Positions 46,981-58,620 of a DNA stretch of 64,000 nucleotides are shown here, piece after piece; within the stretch, counting starts at the first letter, position 1; each line of letters begins with the position of its first letter. Below the pieces are notes generated by a model, which saw only the letters and a list, made by a program, of their open reading frames with translations, had not been told where the DNA came from and made no database searches. Source of the stretch: Cycas panzhihuaensis (Eukaryota > Cycadophyta); assembly GCA_023213395.1 (NCBI GenBank), contig CM041465.1, positions 149,799,741 through 149,863,740 on the forward strand. Direction: 5' to 3'. The position numbers were made by a program, and so were the translations under genes.

Positions 46981-48235
46981 CTGACAGTAAGTGGTATAGG
47001 GACATCGTACAATACCTCACCGAGTAGCAGTATCGCTCTAAAGTTAGCAACAAAGTTAGGTCTCGTATTCAGGCTACTGCTAGGCAGTACTTCCTTATAG
47101 GTGAAGTATTATACGAAAGATCCTTTGATGGGATCCTTCTTCGCTGTGTCAACCCCGGTGAAGCGAACCAAATACTCCGTGAATGCCACAACGACATTTA
47201 CAGGGGCCAATCCATGGCCCAAAGGATCCTCTGTATGGGGTATTACTGGTTGTCCCTCTTTAAAGATTCCCATGCCTATGCCCTGAGATGTCAGCGATGC
47301 CAAGAGCATGCCAACATCACTCACTTACCTTCTGAGGCTCTCCATCCCATCATATCTCCATGGCCCTTCTCCCAATGGGGGTTGGACCTTATTGGAGCTA
47401 TATCCCCATCCTCTTCATCGCAGCACAAGTTCATCTTGACTGCTACGAAGTACTTTACTAAATGGGCAAAAGTAATTCCTTTGACCACTACTCCTGGTGA
47501 GATGATAGTCACCTTCATCTACTAGCATATCATCTGTCGTTTTAGAGTTCCCGACGTCTTGATCACGAGCAATGGAACCCTTTTTTGTAATAAGGAGATG
47601 GATGAGCTCTATGAAAAATTCAACATTTCTCACAAGACTTCCTCTCCCTATTACCCCCAGGCCAATGGCCAAGTCAAATCATTCAACAAAACCCTCATAA
47701 ATATTTTAAAGAAAATCATGGCTCAATCTCAAAGGGATTGGCATCTCCATCTCCCTTCTGCTCTATGAGCATATCACACGTTTATCCACACAACTACATG
47801 AATGACTCATTTCTCCCTAGTCTATAAAACAGAGGCAGTTCTCCCATTGGAAGTAGAGATTCCTTCCTTACAAGTCTCTCTTCGAGGTCTTGTCGATGAG
47901 GAGTCTATCTGCCAGGCTTGCCTCTTAGACCTCGAAGCCTTAGATGAGAAGCGCTTAACTGCCTACCAAGTGAACCTTGCTTTTAAGGCCAGGGTACAAA
48001 GGACATATGATAAACACCTTCATTGCCACCATTTACATCCCAGGGACCACGTCTAGAAACTGGAATACCTCTATGATTGCCTGACCAAATTTGGGCCCAA
48101 ATGGGTTGGCCCTTTCGTCATTCTTGAGAGCCTCAGGAACGGCACTTATAGGATCACCACCTGGAGGGCCTTGAATTCGAGAAGGCCGTTAATGGGAAAT
48201 TCTTGAAGAAATTTTACGCATGACTATTTCACTCC
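46981..48235 (+). pseudogene. Tat element integrase, with active-site losses
   Basis: The zinc-binding region (ECHNDIYRGQSMAQRIL, GYYWLSLFKDSHAYALRCQRCQEHAN) has lost one histidine. In the core, WGLDLIGAISP keeps the first D. The second acidic residue is S in ITSNGTLF where the family has ITDNGT, and the glutamate is K in NGQVKSFNKTL. The C-terminal part (THFSLVYKTEAVLPLEVEIPSL onward) matches Tat. There is no chromodomain. As it stands the protein could not catalyse integration. Confidence 0.85.
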
Positions 48236-48949
48236 TCTCTTTATCCACTGAAATGAGCCTAAACTACCACCCTAGGCGCGTCCCCATTCACCCTAGTCAC
48301 AAGTGGAATAACAGTTTAGGGTGGCTTCCTAGCTTCTTCTGGGTTCCTCTTGTGGAACCCCTTGTCCCCCTCTCTTTGGGGGGCCTGTCCTCCTAATTGG
48401 ATGTGTTGCCCCTATCACTCCTGAGCCCAGAAATATTCCCTAACTAGGATGGCGTGCTGGAGTATCGTCACTCCCTTTCTTGCTAGTGCTTCCTTTGCAT
48501 ATTTCGCTATGCTCCTATGTGGACATGTATGTCGCCCTATCTCTTAGTCTCACATATGTCCATCGTCGATGTTCATAGTGATCATGTGTGTGTCCATTAG
48601 GAACGTGGCCCTACATGAAAGGAAGTGCATGCAACGCAAACAAACCTCAAATATAAACCATACGATAATCAACTTAAAATATCATGATCTATAGCTCCTC
48701 GTGCATCTGTACACCCTCACACAATATACACATAAACATACATATAAAAGCAAATGCAACATCACCCATCATCATGTATCATCACATGCATCAACATTTA
48801 TCAAATGGGATACCAATAACCCCACATATATATATAAAGTCATAATGTGTCATATCATACAAATGGTATGGTACATCATCTGCAGGAAGTCAGAATCCTT
48901 GTGAGGAGGAGTACAATCATGTGGTAATATATGGTGACTCCCTGGAGGT
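48236..48949. other. Tat element spacer after integrase, no sense gene seen
   Basis: A 700-bp stretch with CATAT/ACACAT-rich sequence and no supported frame. It leads into the 3' end of the antisense gene. Confidence 0.6.
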
Positions 48950-51591
48950 TTGCTACTCTTCCAAATTAAAACTGGTATATCCTACTCTCTAATGCTCCCC
49001 TATTCCTAGGGTCTCATCTCCTGGTCTATATGATCCCTCTCCTAGGGAGCACATGCCTCCCAGTCTCTAGGAGCTCCCTGCCTCGCTCCCCTCGTCCCGA
49101 GGCCTCCTTGAGGTCGTCACCGTTGTATGAGTATGAGTCCTATTTTGCGACAATCTCGATGTCATTTGGTCCACTACCTGATCATATCGGGCCTAGATAT
49201 GATCCCTCTCCCTCTCTGTCCTCTAAAGCATTTCCTCCACCCCTCGGAGCTGCTCCTCCAGCACCGCTACCCTGATACGACTCCCTACATCACTACCTGC
49301 TCCTCCTTGAGCCTCTAGTGCCTGGACCTAGCCTCGTAGAGCATCCCTCTCTGCTCTGGTCCCATTCAGCTCTCCTTGTAGCTGTCCCACTCGTACCTCA
49401 TGCTCTTGGGACTCTACTACCCACAGGTCTCTGGCCCTGACCAATGGGACAAATGTTGTCGTATGGGCCCCTGCCGACCGTGGCTCCTCTCCTACCTGGT
49501 GGGAGGTTGCCCCTCCGCGTAGGCCTGGGGGAACATCTCTCAGACTACTACCTTGACCAACCTCTCGATATTCACTGCTCTTGCAAAATCCAACATGCCA
49601 TGTGTCAGTATATATATCCACATGTATACCAAACAAACCAAGAAAAATAAAGTAATTAGATGTCTAGTAATCAAAAGATGACAGGAAAAGGTAGCATCTC
49701 ACCTGTTGGGACTATCGGTTCCCTGACTCAGATGATCACCTCTTCCTCAGATCCTTCCCCTACTACTGGTACCTCCTCCTCCTCCTCCAGTACCACCTCG
49801 CTGATCGCCTGGCCTACCGAGACACCTCCACCCTCCTCCATTAGTGTTGCTGATGCTCGGGCTCTCCCTACTATTCTCAACCTCTAGACTAGTGTTTGGG
49901 GTGCTCCACCTCTCCCTATAGTCACTGAAGGACCTGCCTCTCCTCCTACGGCTCTTGATAGTCCTGCCTCTCCTCCTACAGTCCCTGATGGACCTACCTC
50001 TCCACCTACTACTCCTAATAGGCTGACCCCATCATCATCATCCCCATCGTTAGGGGCACCTCCTGCTTAGTCATCATTATCCCACCTCACCCCTCTATAT
50101 GGATCCGTTGTATAGTCTGCCATGCTAAGGAGGTCTAGTGATGTCGCCTCCACTGAGCGCCAAACGTGTACCTGCTCCTTTATCCCCCTGAATTGAGTCT
50201 GCCACCTGTGGACCATGGGATCCCATGTTGAGATTGGATGTGGTCCTCCTGCTAGTGCCATTGCCCCAAAATGATCAAAGAACTAGCACTACAGTAGCGT
50301 ACAGTATGATAGTCCTCCTCTCCCAGTCACCCTAATGGCATCCAGCTGGATGATTAAGTTTGCTGCTATGAGTGTAGCCCAATCCAGCCTTTCCCTGGCC
50401 TCGCATCTCCTCATAGTGTCTATCCACCTGCCCGATATGTCCCTATAATTCTGTTTCTGGGATATCTAGAATAAAATTCATAACGTAATCAACTTCATCA
50501 ATCGAGGAATCCTAGACATGATCATGCTCTGCACAAGAATGCCTCTCCTCTCTCACCAGTCCTGACCTGTGAAGTAGGTCACTACCTCCCTCTGTGCAGC
50601 GTTATTACTAGGCAATGCCCCTAGCGATGTTGGTGCTCCTGCTACCGGTACCCCTAGGATCCTTCGGACATCTGCTAGCATGGTTGTGATATCTCCCACT
50701 TGGAGGAGATGGAATACATGCCTCTGTCAATCCCAGTGTGAGATTATGTCCACTAGGAGGCACTGATCAGATGCGTACTGTGGTGTTTGGATGTCCTTCC
50801 GTAGGCCACACCTCCCTAGAACTCGTTGGTCTCCTCAAGACATCATCTCAATGAAACTAAGCATGGCCACCCCTATGTTCTTGTAGTTGTCCACCATGAT
50901 AACTGCCTACAAAACACCTCAAAAATCAGTCAAAACTCATCTAGACATGCCTACCTACCTTCGGGACTACCCCTCATTCCTCCCCGATTAAGGTTTGGCA
51001 CTCCTTCAAGCCATCCTTTATGTTTTCAGCCTATTTGCCTTCACACCACACTAAACTTCATGGTACCACAGAGTTTAGTAAGGGGCCCACTGAGTTTTCA
51101 GCGTGATCTCAGTGCCCTATGGCAAAGTTCGCAGCACTGTGATGTTTGTTGCGGTGCTAGTGATACCCCCACATTAGGAGGGGGGGGGGGGGGAGGGGGG
51201 ATTTCCACCTAAAAAAATAAAAAACATTTATCCAGGTGGTCCATGCTTAAGCCCACCAGGACTAGGGCTGCCTAATGCCCTGGTCCTCCCTCTCGCTAGG
51301 TCCAATTCGAACTCCAAGAGATTGTCATTTGCCCATAAGAGGCCAAAAACTATACTAAAAAATAATAAAAATCCATTAAACTCAAATGACTAGATGGGTT
51401 AGGAAAGAGGTGATCCACTCACTTGATCTAGCCTCGCTACCGCTATCTCATCCCCCCGGTCTCACTGGCTATCTTTGCGTCCCGATCTGATAGCCCGATC
51501 TCTCTTTGCGTGCCTCTGAAGTTAGGCGACGCTCCAGCACTCTGCTGCATAAGGAGAAGGGCTCTGAATCGATCATGAGCTCATGAAAATG
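48950..51591 (-). pseudogene. Antisense gene in the Tat element: plant-mobile-domain-like plus coiled coil
   Basis: On the minus strand, a TATA box (51622-51614) precedes ATG 51591 (MIHFHELMIDSEPFSLCSRV). A GTGAGT donor lies at 51422-51417 and a TTTTGTAG acceptor ends at 50907, framing a possible 516-bp intron. From 50906: MVDNYKNIGVAMLSFIEMM, then VDIISHWD, RHVFHLLQVGDITTMLADVRRILGVPVAGAP, and ERLDWATLIAANLIIQLD with HVWRSVEATSLDLL. The phrase FHLxxGxxTxxLxDVxxxLGxPVxG is characteristic of the plant mobile domain (PF10536, known in genes and in Tat-type elements). A low-complexity acidic/glycine region (50060-49660) and a coiled coil follow (VESQEHEVRVGQLQGELNGT, then LEEQLRGVEEML, to about 49150). 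Stops are few. The exon 1 and exon 2 frames do not join in this copy. Confidence 0.6.
51180..51199 (+). repeat. Poly-G tract
   Basis: Fourteen G, one A and six more G within the proposed antisense intron. It may cause assembly error or G-quadruplex formation. Confidence 0.9.
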
Positions 51592-51613
51592 AATCATGCT
51601 TTCATCGAGTATT

Positions 51614-51622
51614 CCTTATATA
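51614..51622 (-). promoter_or_regulatory. TATA box of the antisense gene
   Basis: Minus strand TATATAAGG preceded by a GC-rich stretch (GGGGCCCCCGCC), about 25-30 bp upstream of ATG 51591. The expected start site would fall next to that ATG, so the next ATG at 51570 is an alternative start. Confidence 0.5.
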
Positions 51623-52179
51623 GGCGGGGGCCCCGACAAGCACCTCTTATGTTTCCCTCGCCACGACAGCCCTTGGGGCCATCCCTTTTCTCTAATCGCC
51701 TTTGCCTTCTAGGTCTCTCTCTCATTTTGCCTCCATGGCCCTCTTTTCTCCTTACCCTTTGGGTGCATTTATGGCGCCCCTCTCTTTGGCCTTGTGAGGC
51801 CCCTTCTGTCTTGATTCGCATGCCACCTCTATATATACTCAAGTTTATACTCATTTGGCTCATTTTTCCATCCTAAACCCATTTCTGCTACCCGTTCGTG
51901 CCTCTGGAGCTCCCAAAGGAAGTGTCCCCTCACTCAGGACTGCACCTTGCTTGCTTAAGCGACCTTTGGCACCCATAAAGGGGCCTTTTCATCGTCGGTT
52001 CTTTCCCATCCATCAGATAGTCTCCCCTCCACCCTCATGTAGCCTCATCTTTGGGTCTTCCTGCCCTTCGCAACCTTTATCGATAGCCACTCGAGCCTAC
52101 CTTACAACTGTCTTACATCATAGAGTCCTTTTTACCCGTCAATCCTATTAGCACTTTCTCTACCGAGACCTCCATTTTT
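51623..52179. other. Region upstream of the antisense gene and of the second RNase H
   Basis: Pyrimidine-rich on the plus strand, without a supported frame. It could hold the antisense promoter and the leader of the second RNase H unit. Confidence 0.5.
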
Positions 52180-52608
52180 TTTGTCATGGCATTACTCTTT
52201 TTCACTGATGGGAGAAGCCACAATAACCCAAGCCCTTCCGCCATTGTGTGGATTCTCCGTGATCCTTCCAAACATGACTTTATGTGTTCTGGTATCTTCC
52301 TACCTGAGGCCACCAATAACGAAGCTGAGTACATAGTTGTTATTGAGGCCCTTACTTATGCGCTCTACTTCCACCATGGACCCATCGTTCTCTTCTATGA
52401 CTCTCAAGTTGTGGTGTCCCATCTAACCCAGGTCTACCAAGAGTGGTGTACATGCTTAAGAGCCCTCGCCTTGATCGCCAGGTCCTTGTTGGCTTATTTT
52501 CCATCCGTTGATATTTGGCACATTCCTCAGGCTCTAAATGCCAAGGTAAACAGTCTAGTTCATCTCGTCCTTGAGCGTTGCCTTCCTCTCCTTATTGACC
52601 TACCTTGA
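52180..52608 (+). CDS. Tat element second RNase H (archaeal-type, aRNH), open frame
   Basis: An uninterrupted frame of about 140 codons from ATG 52186. It shows LLFFTDGRSHNNPSPSAI (first D near 52204), an EATNNEAEYIVVIEAL helix (E near 52325), VLFYDSQVVVSHLT (D near 52398), and the C-terminal IPQALNAKVNSLVHLVLE. In active enzymes the last motif is N-x-x-A-D-x-L-A; here the D is N. The D-x-G...NNEAEY...DSxxVV pattern is that of plant and archaeal type 1 RNase H, different from the gypsy RNase H after RT. In Tat elements such a domain lies downstream of integrase, as here. Confidence 0.85.
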   Translation, partial: FVMALLFFTDGRSHNNPSPSAIVWILRDPSKHDFMCSGIFLPEATNNEAEYIVVIEALTYALYFHHGPIVLFYDSQVVVSHLTQVYQEWCTCLRALALIARSLLAYFPSVDIWHIPQALNAKVNSLVHLVLERCLPLLIDLP

Positions 52609-53109
52609 GAGAATTGTTTGTTCACCCAGGCACCTAAGTCTGGGGTCACCATATCCTTCACATTGCGATCTATTCGCACCTCTGAAAGTCGGCTGCTAAT
52701 GAGGTTAAATTATAACAACCACCAGGTTTGTTTTCCTTACTTTACTCTTGACATCTCCTTCACGCAACTCTCACTATTCTTGACTTGTGTTTATACATAG
52801 CTCTTTGTTCATGATATCTGTCTAAACTTATGTGTAGTCCTCACCATCCTTCCATTCTACTCTCACGATGGGGCCATCCCCCTCATCCGCTATCATTGCT
52901 TATTGTCTATATGGAAATATATATGCATCCTCTATGTTATCTCATCCTTGCCTCTACACCCATATGTTCTACCACGATACTCGTCGTCATCCTTGGCTCG
53001 CACCATTGTTATATTTATTTGTATATATATATATATATATATATATATGTTACTAACATTGTGTTGCCAGCATTCACCGTCGTATTATGCCTCCGAGCTG
53101 CGAGGCTCT
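52609..53109. other. Tat element 3' untranslated region
   Basis: No supported gene. It includes a (TA)n tract. Confidence 0.6.
53022..53048 (+). repeat. (TA)n microsatellite
   Basis: About 13 TA units in the 3' untranslated region of the Tat element. Confidence 0.92.
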
Positions 53110-53115
53110 GCTTCC

Positions 53116-53125
53116 AAGGGGGTAG
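53116..53125 (+). other. Tat element polypurine tract
   Basis: AAGGGGGTAG immediately before the 3' LTR (TGTTTCTC). Confidence 0.75.
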
Positions 53126-56100
53126 TGTTTCTCGCCTACTAGGACTGGGTTCTTGGCAAGTCAACTTAGGTAAGTGTAGGTATGATTCTAGTCTTTGCCT
53201 TTGCTACTTCTCTATAAAGGTGAATTGAAGCATCTATTCTTACTACATGACCGACTAATATATTTGAGTAATCATCTTGCATCTGTTGCTTGATCATATT
53301 GCTTGAAACTCTTTCAGCCTATGATGATCTGTAGGACATGCATCCCCATGGCACTCGACAACCCTACTATGCACCTCCATGTTGTCTCAAACGTCACTCA
53401 GCCTGTGTGATTCGTTCACATCCCCTCTTCCACATCACAACTCTTAGTACCCCACTAAGCGTAATTGGTACATCCCTATCCATTTTCCAATTTCCGTGGA
53501 ACCTTACCTCTCTCATACCCCATCTGGTTTAGGTCATCCCTTCCATATGACTATCCCCAACCACTTGGATAGAGGGCTAGCCCCTCCTAGACCTAGGGTA
53601 CCCTTCTTTGGGGCTCCCAGCCACCCTTTTTTGTCATATTTGTGCTTATGTCACCACACCGCAAAAAATGTCATGGTAAACTTTATGGTACCATGAAGTT
53701 TGTCGCCAGGCGACTATCACAAATCATTTTTTAATCTTCCATAGCAAATTTCACTTTTTTCATGAAATTGCCACGTGGCTTAGTCATTCCTCAAGTCCTA
53801 TCCTAACCCTAATCATCCATTCAAGCTAAGGTTAGGTATAAAACCCAAAAGAACTTCATTTTCTTTCTCTTCTTCCACCTACTCTCCTCTCTTCTCTAAC
53901 TTTCACATGTAGTTTTCTACAGGAACGCCCTGTAACATCTGAGATTCCTGTGTCCTAACCTGAGATCTGCCTCCTCCAGCTTATATCCATGATAACAGGA
54001 TCGTCGACAAGCTTCTTCGAGCAAGGATATGCTCCAAGTCTTGCCTTCACACTCTATCAACAAGTTTCAATAAGCTTCTCTCCAGGTTTCATAGCTCTTG
54101 CAGGGATCCACCTGTAAGCACCATAGATATGTCCTTTTCTACCATTTTCTTAGGTAGACCTTCCACTAATCCAACCCAGCAGGTATCACCTCATGTTTGT
54201 TCCATTTTTTTCCTTTTAAACTTCCTTAAAAGAGATTAGATCACTTTGTATATCTTTCATTTTATAGCTTTCCAATACATACAGGGGGCATTCTCTCTGT
54301 TCCTCCCTTTCTGTCCATATTATCTTCCTACTTTCTCCTAGTTTCTCCAAGGAGGCTACGAGGAGAGGTCCTCAAATAGTGAGAGAAAGGAGCTAAGGTG
54401 GGTTTTGCACCTAACTAGTCCTGCTCCTTAAGGGCAATCCCCCTTGTCCTCTTTTCCTCTCCTCCTCCTATGCCTTTCTTGGGCTACTAGGGAGCTCCTA
54501 TAAGAAGGCCATCACTGGTATCAGTGTACACAGCCCCTTGTTGCGTTGGTTTCAGGCTTGAGCACCTTACTTAGGTAGATTTTCTAGCCCCAAGTAGTGT
54601 CACATATTGACTTTGGGTCTTGGCTTGATCAAAGTCATAAATTGTTGCATATAGCAACCCTTGCAACACAGATGGTATTTACAAATGTTATGTTATTTGT
54701 TTCTCTCATCATTTACTGTCATTAGGCTCTTCCAACCCTCTGTTCCTATACTTAGAGGTAGTGTGGAAATGTTCTCATTAGAGGATTAGCCATTCTGAGG
54801 CTAACCATCCACGTCCTTTGTCTTATGTCACTTATTTTTTAGAAGATTGGAAGTTGTTTCCTTGGTTGGAGATTTACTTGATTTAAAGTGCTTTTACTTA
54901 CAACATTCTTAGCATTTCACAGCTATGTATATATATTTATTTTGCACTATAGTAGCCCCTCAGAAAATAGTAGAGAACCTTTGTGATTGTAGGTTTTACC
55001 ATGTTGCTCGCGGAGAAGGATAAAACGTTTCAATCCGAGTACGCCTCTTACCCTTCTTCCCCTTGGTCTTTTCTACTACTAGTATAGACTTTCTTTTTAT
55101 TTTTCTCTTGCCTTGTCTTTTCGATTTGGGGAAGGTAAGGGAGTCCCAATGCCATCGCCCTATGTTGCTTGCATGTTGGGAGAAGGAAAAGGAGAAGCAA
55201 GTGTGACGTAAGATAATGACCTTGTTTCAGTCGCATAACTTTTCCAGGTGCACTGTCCTCTAGCTTTCGTAGATCTTTACTCTTCTTACCTTTTAAGTTT
55301 GCATGTCTGGATAATAAAAACATAAAGGAAAAGGAATAAAGGGAACTAATTCGTACCTTCCTTTTACATATGCATGCCATACTTGCACTCTAGGAAAGAG
55401 CATGAGATAGGAGATATCCCCTTCCTCTTTCCATTTGGTTGCATACACCCTCTTAGGTTTTACATCTTTAGCATGCATGTGTTATGCTAGATTAGATTGC
55501 CTCCCTCATCCCCTTTTTTTTCTATTTAAAGCAAAAAGAGACTGAGGGTTTGTGCTTAAAAGAAGAATAAGAGAGAGAGTATATTTGTTATTTTTTTTAT
55601 CTCTTGTTTGCATGTATAGTCAATTAAATACCATTTCACTATTGCACATCGAATGTAGACTCCTTCACCTGTAGGACAGCGACAACTTATTCCACCATCG
55701 TCCTTTTCTCCCTTGATCTCATTTAAGTGGGTTAGTTCAAGGAGGATTCATCCTCTAGTACATCCTCCTCTAACCCCATCACATTCACACCGACTTAATA
55801 ATCTCGACACCTTGTATTTTGAGTTGGTCCCGTGCGTGAGGTGGTTACTTAACACCACCCTTATGGACGTGTACCTCCCACGCCACTTGCTTACATACAT
55901 TCTATCTGTACCCCTTCATCTTCCACGAGGATCCATCTCCTCGTTGGGTCTTGCCCTTCCCTTCTGATCATCCAAGGGCAAGAAGACCTACATTTTGATG
56001 TTACTCAGGAAACCGAGGATATCCCTCGCTTGTGCTACCCCCAAAACCAAAACTAAGTTACCTAAAGGGAAGTTGTGTGGCATTCGTGGATTCTGAAGTT

Positions 56101-56231
56101 GCATTCTGACACACAGACGCCATGTGTAGGTGATTCCCTTCACTTATTTGATTAACTCTTTATTCCAGAGCCTTCAATTGACCAACCTAATCCCAACCAA
56201 GTGTAGTTACCACCCCATAGACGTGATTCCA
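53126..56231 (+). repeat. Tat element 3' LTR
   Basis: 3106 bp, pairing with 38290-41398, TG...CA ends, followed by GAGAG. Confidence 0.93.
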
Positions 56232-56236
56232 GAGAG

Positions 56237-58202
56237 TAGTATTTATGATGTCATTTTTCTAAGTTTTTATTTTATTTTATGTCTTTAAGGTTTTGTTCTT
56301 ATGAACTAATCTACCTAAAGGACTACTAATTTAGAATGCTAAATTTTAAGGGTTTCTAGGAAAGTTTTTAGTTACTATCTTATTTAATAGCATCTACCCA
56401 CAAGTGGAAAACTAGGGATCCTATATAATATTACTTTAGCTCAAGGCTCTATATACCTTTGTACATGGACTACAATGAAGGTCTAGACCCCCCTAATTTA
56501 TTTTTCCACCTATATCAAACTTATGTCTAGCAATAGATCCAATAGTGAGAACTTGACTAACTGAGACACTCATCCCCTATGAGTTTAATCTGATCTCTAA
56601 ACTCCAATAGAAAAGATATACACCTTATTATACCACCTATTATATCTTATAGCTAATGATTTCCTCAATAAATTAGATACACCAATGGTGTGTATGGAGT
56701 AGTAACTTCAGGGGTCCTAATCGTTCCCCTTACAAGACTAGAATAAGGGTGATTAATTAGGGAGTTATCTTTTTTTAATGTAAAAAAATTCATTTTATGG
56801 TATGAGTTATTACAAACAAAAGATTCTTTTAAAGTAAAATAACTAAAATACAAGCAAAAATTAAAGGAAATTAAAAGACAAGTATGATTTTAGAGTGCTC
56901 TTTGATGGGTTATGCATAAGAGAGAGTCACTTTTAATCTTCTAAGAGTACACCTATAAAAAACCAATACCATGTACTTGTTAACCTTAAAAAACAAAATA
57001 AGATAGTTGATTAAAAATTACCAATAGTATAAAGTAGTATAAGAACTTTTGAAAAATTGAAATAGGCATTTAAAAAGTGAAAAAAAGGCTCAAATAGGCT
57101 TAAATATTAAGGTCAACTTTGACAGCTTATAACTTTAATAAAACATATTCAAATCTAGCTCAATCTAATTCTAAGTTGTAGAGATCTAAATCCTCTTTCT
57201 AATGGTCTAAACATTTTAGAAATTAGACTCCTAGTTATAGAGTTATAGCTAAAACAGTGCAGGTACCATATTATGAAAAAAATCTAAAGGAAGATGGGCT
57301 TAAGCCCCATCAGAAACCAACCCCCGGTGGCATGCAGACTAAATGTGACCACATACTAATGTAGCTAAGGGTCTTATGGACCTAAACTTTTATCAAATAC
57401 ATTCTAATCTTTTTGAATACGTAAAAATAATTAAAAGTAGTTAAATATCTTTTGAAATCTACCCTTTTAATTAAAAATTAGGGTCATATGAGTGATTAAA
57501 GTGACCTAAATAGGGGGATAGATGCCAGATGTAAGTGAGAAATAAATATGATTTGATTTAAGTGATTATAGTTAAAATCTTAATGAAGAAATATAAAAAT
57601 TTCAAATGAAAATTACCGTGGAGGCTTGCGCAACCTGCGCATGACTTTGGGCAGCCCATGTGGGTGTTCGAAAGGAAAAACTTCTATGAAAATAATCAAA
57701 GATCATTTTGAGATCATACAGGGGGAACATAAAAGGTAGAGGGAGCTGATAGACACTGATTTTATGAGAAATGAACTCATAACGAGCATAAACAGGTTAC
57801 AGAGATAAAGAGGGTTGTGTGAGCTAAACAAAGCAGCCTAAAACTTCTTTGAACAAACTCCAACACGTAGAGAATAAAGTTGGAAGGCCACCAAAGAGGG
57901 AAATATTACTTTGACATATAAATACATATAGATTTAGGTTTGGAGAGGCTTGGAAATGAACCTTTCTCATTATTTTTTGCTCAAAAAATGGAACTTTCAC
58001 AACATATAACTACAAATGAACTTAACATCAATTATATGGGGTTGATATATGCTAGAACATGCCTACACTTCACATTGAACAATAGTATGTACTAATATTA
58101 GAGAGAAAACTAAAGAAATAAGAGTAAATAGGGTGTTGTTATGAGGGAATGAGCCTTTATTTATCAATATTTGCTCAACAAACTTTAAATTAGAGCACAA
58201 CT
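56237..58202 (-). other. Copia-3 leader and first gag codons
   Basis: The minus-strand ATG at 56254 (MTS-stop-ILL) begins gag, cut after a few codons by the Tat insertion and resumed at 38289. The rest is a leader of about 1.95 kb sharing segments with the Copia-2 leader. The 62-codon frame at 56853-56665 has no recognisable domain. Confidence 0.7.
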
Positions 58203-58215
58203 AGCTCTAATACCA
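58203..58215 (-). other. Copia-3 primer binding site
   Basis: Minus strand TGGTATTAGAGCT directly abutting the LTR end. One C-to-T difference from the tRNA-Met-type site. Confidence 0.88.
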
Positions 58216-58615
58216 TGTCAAAAACATGTAATATATGTAAAACACGTGTTATTGATATGAAATCAAACTACAATGTCAAAATAATTTAGAAAATAAGTGA
58301 AATAACAAAGCAAAACTGTGATAAACAAAGCACAGGTGAATTGGTCACTACGTGAGGCTCAATTTGGGTAGAGCTTTTGTATATACTTCAAAAGTATATA
58401 CAAAATAATGATACAAGGCTTAATTTATAGGTAGCCTGTCAATATTTCAAAGATTACAATTGGCTGACTAAACGGCACATACGATGGACCCAACCAGAAT
58501 GTTAAACAAGATTAAATTTATAATGTGGGTCAGCTTAAGGTATAAAATACACCTAATGTACATAAAATTAACATGTGTTACAAAGAAATAAAGGTGATAT
58601 TACATAGTTTTAATA
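58216..58615 (-). repeat. Copia-3 5' LTR
   Basis: 400 bp, pairing with 33203-33603. On the minus strand it ends TTTTTGACA beside the primer site, and the exact duplication CATCC follows on its right. Confidence 0.92.
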
Positions 58616-58620
58616 CATCC

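Larger units (their letters stand above)
38290..56231 (+). mobile_element. Tat-type Ty3/gypsy retrotransposon, 17.9 kb, plus strand
   Basis: Two 3.1-kb LTRs, starting TGTTTCT and ending GATTCCA, and an exact 5-bp duplication GAGAG (38285-38289 and 56232-56236). The primer site is of the TGGCGAC type and a purine tract precedes the 3' LTR. Gag, protease, RT, RNase H and integrase are followed by a 3.9-kb segment with an antisense gene, then a second RNase H on the sense strand. Great length, no chromodomain and the extra RNase H are the marks of the Tat lineage. It is clearly more GC-rich than its surroundings and has fewer stops than the copia elements. It landed within the first codons of Copia-3 gag. 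Confidence 0.93.
33203..58615 (-). mobile_element. Copia-3: Ty1/copia retrotransposon, minus strand, carrying the Tat element
   Basis: LTRs at 33203-33603 and 58216-58615 (about 400 bp each) align throughout. The 5-bp target duplication CATCC is exact (33198-33202 and 58616-58620). The primer site abuts the right LTR and a purine tract (AAGGGAGG) abuts the left one, fixing the minus orientation. Without the 17.9-kb Tat insertion and a 222-bp solo LTR it is about 7.2 kb, long for copia because of a leader of nearly 2 kb. Its family matches Copia-2. Confidence 0.93.

Noticed and set aside
49030-49887. Plus-strand Ser/Pro-rich frames in the Tat element
   Set aside because: They are antisense shadows of the minus-strand disordered and coiled-coil region, which has the better coding pattern.
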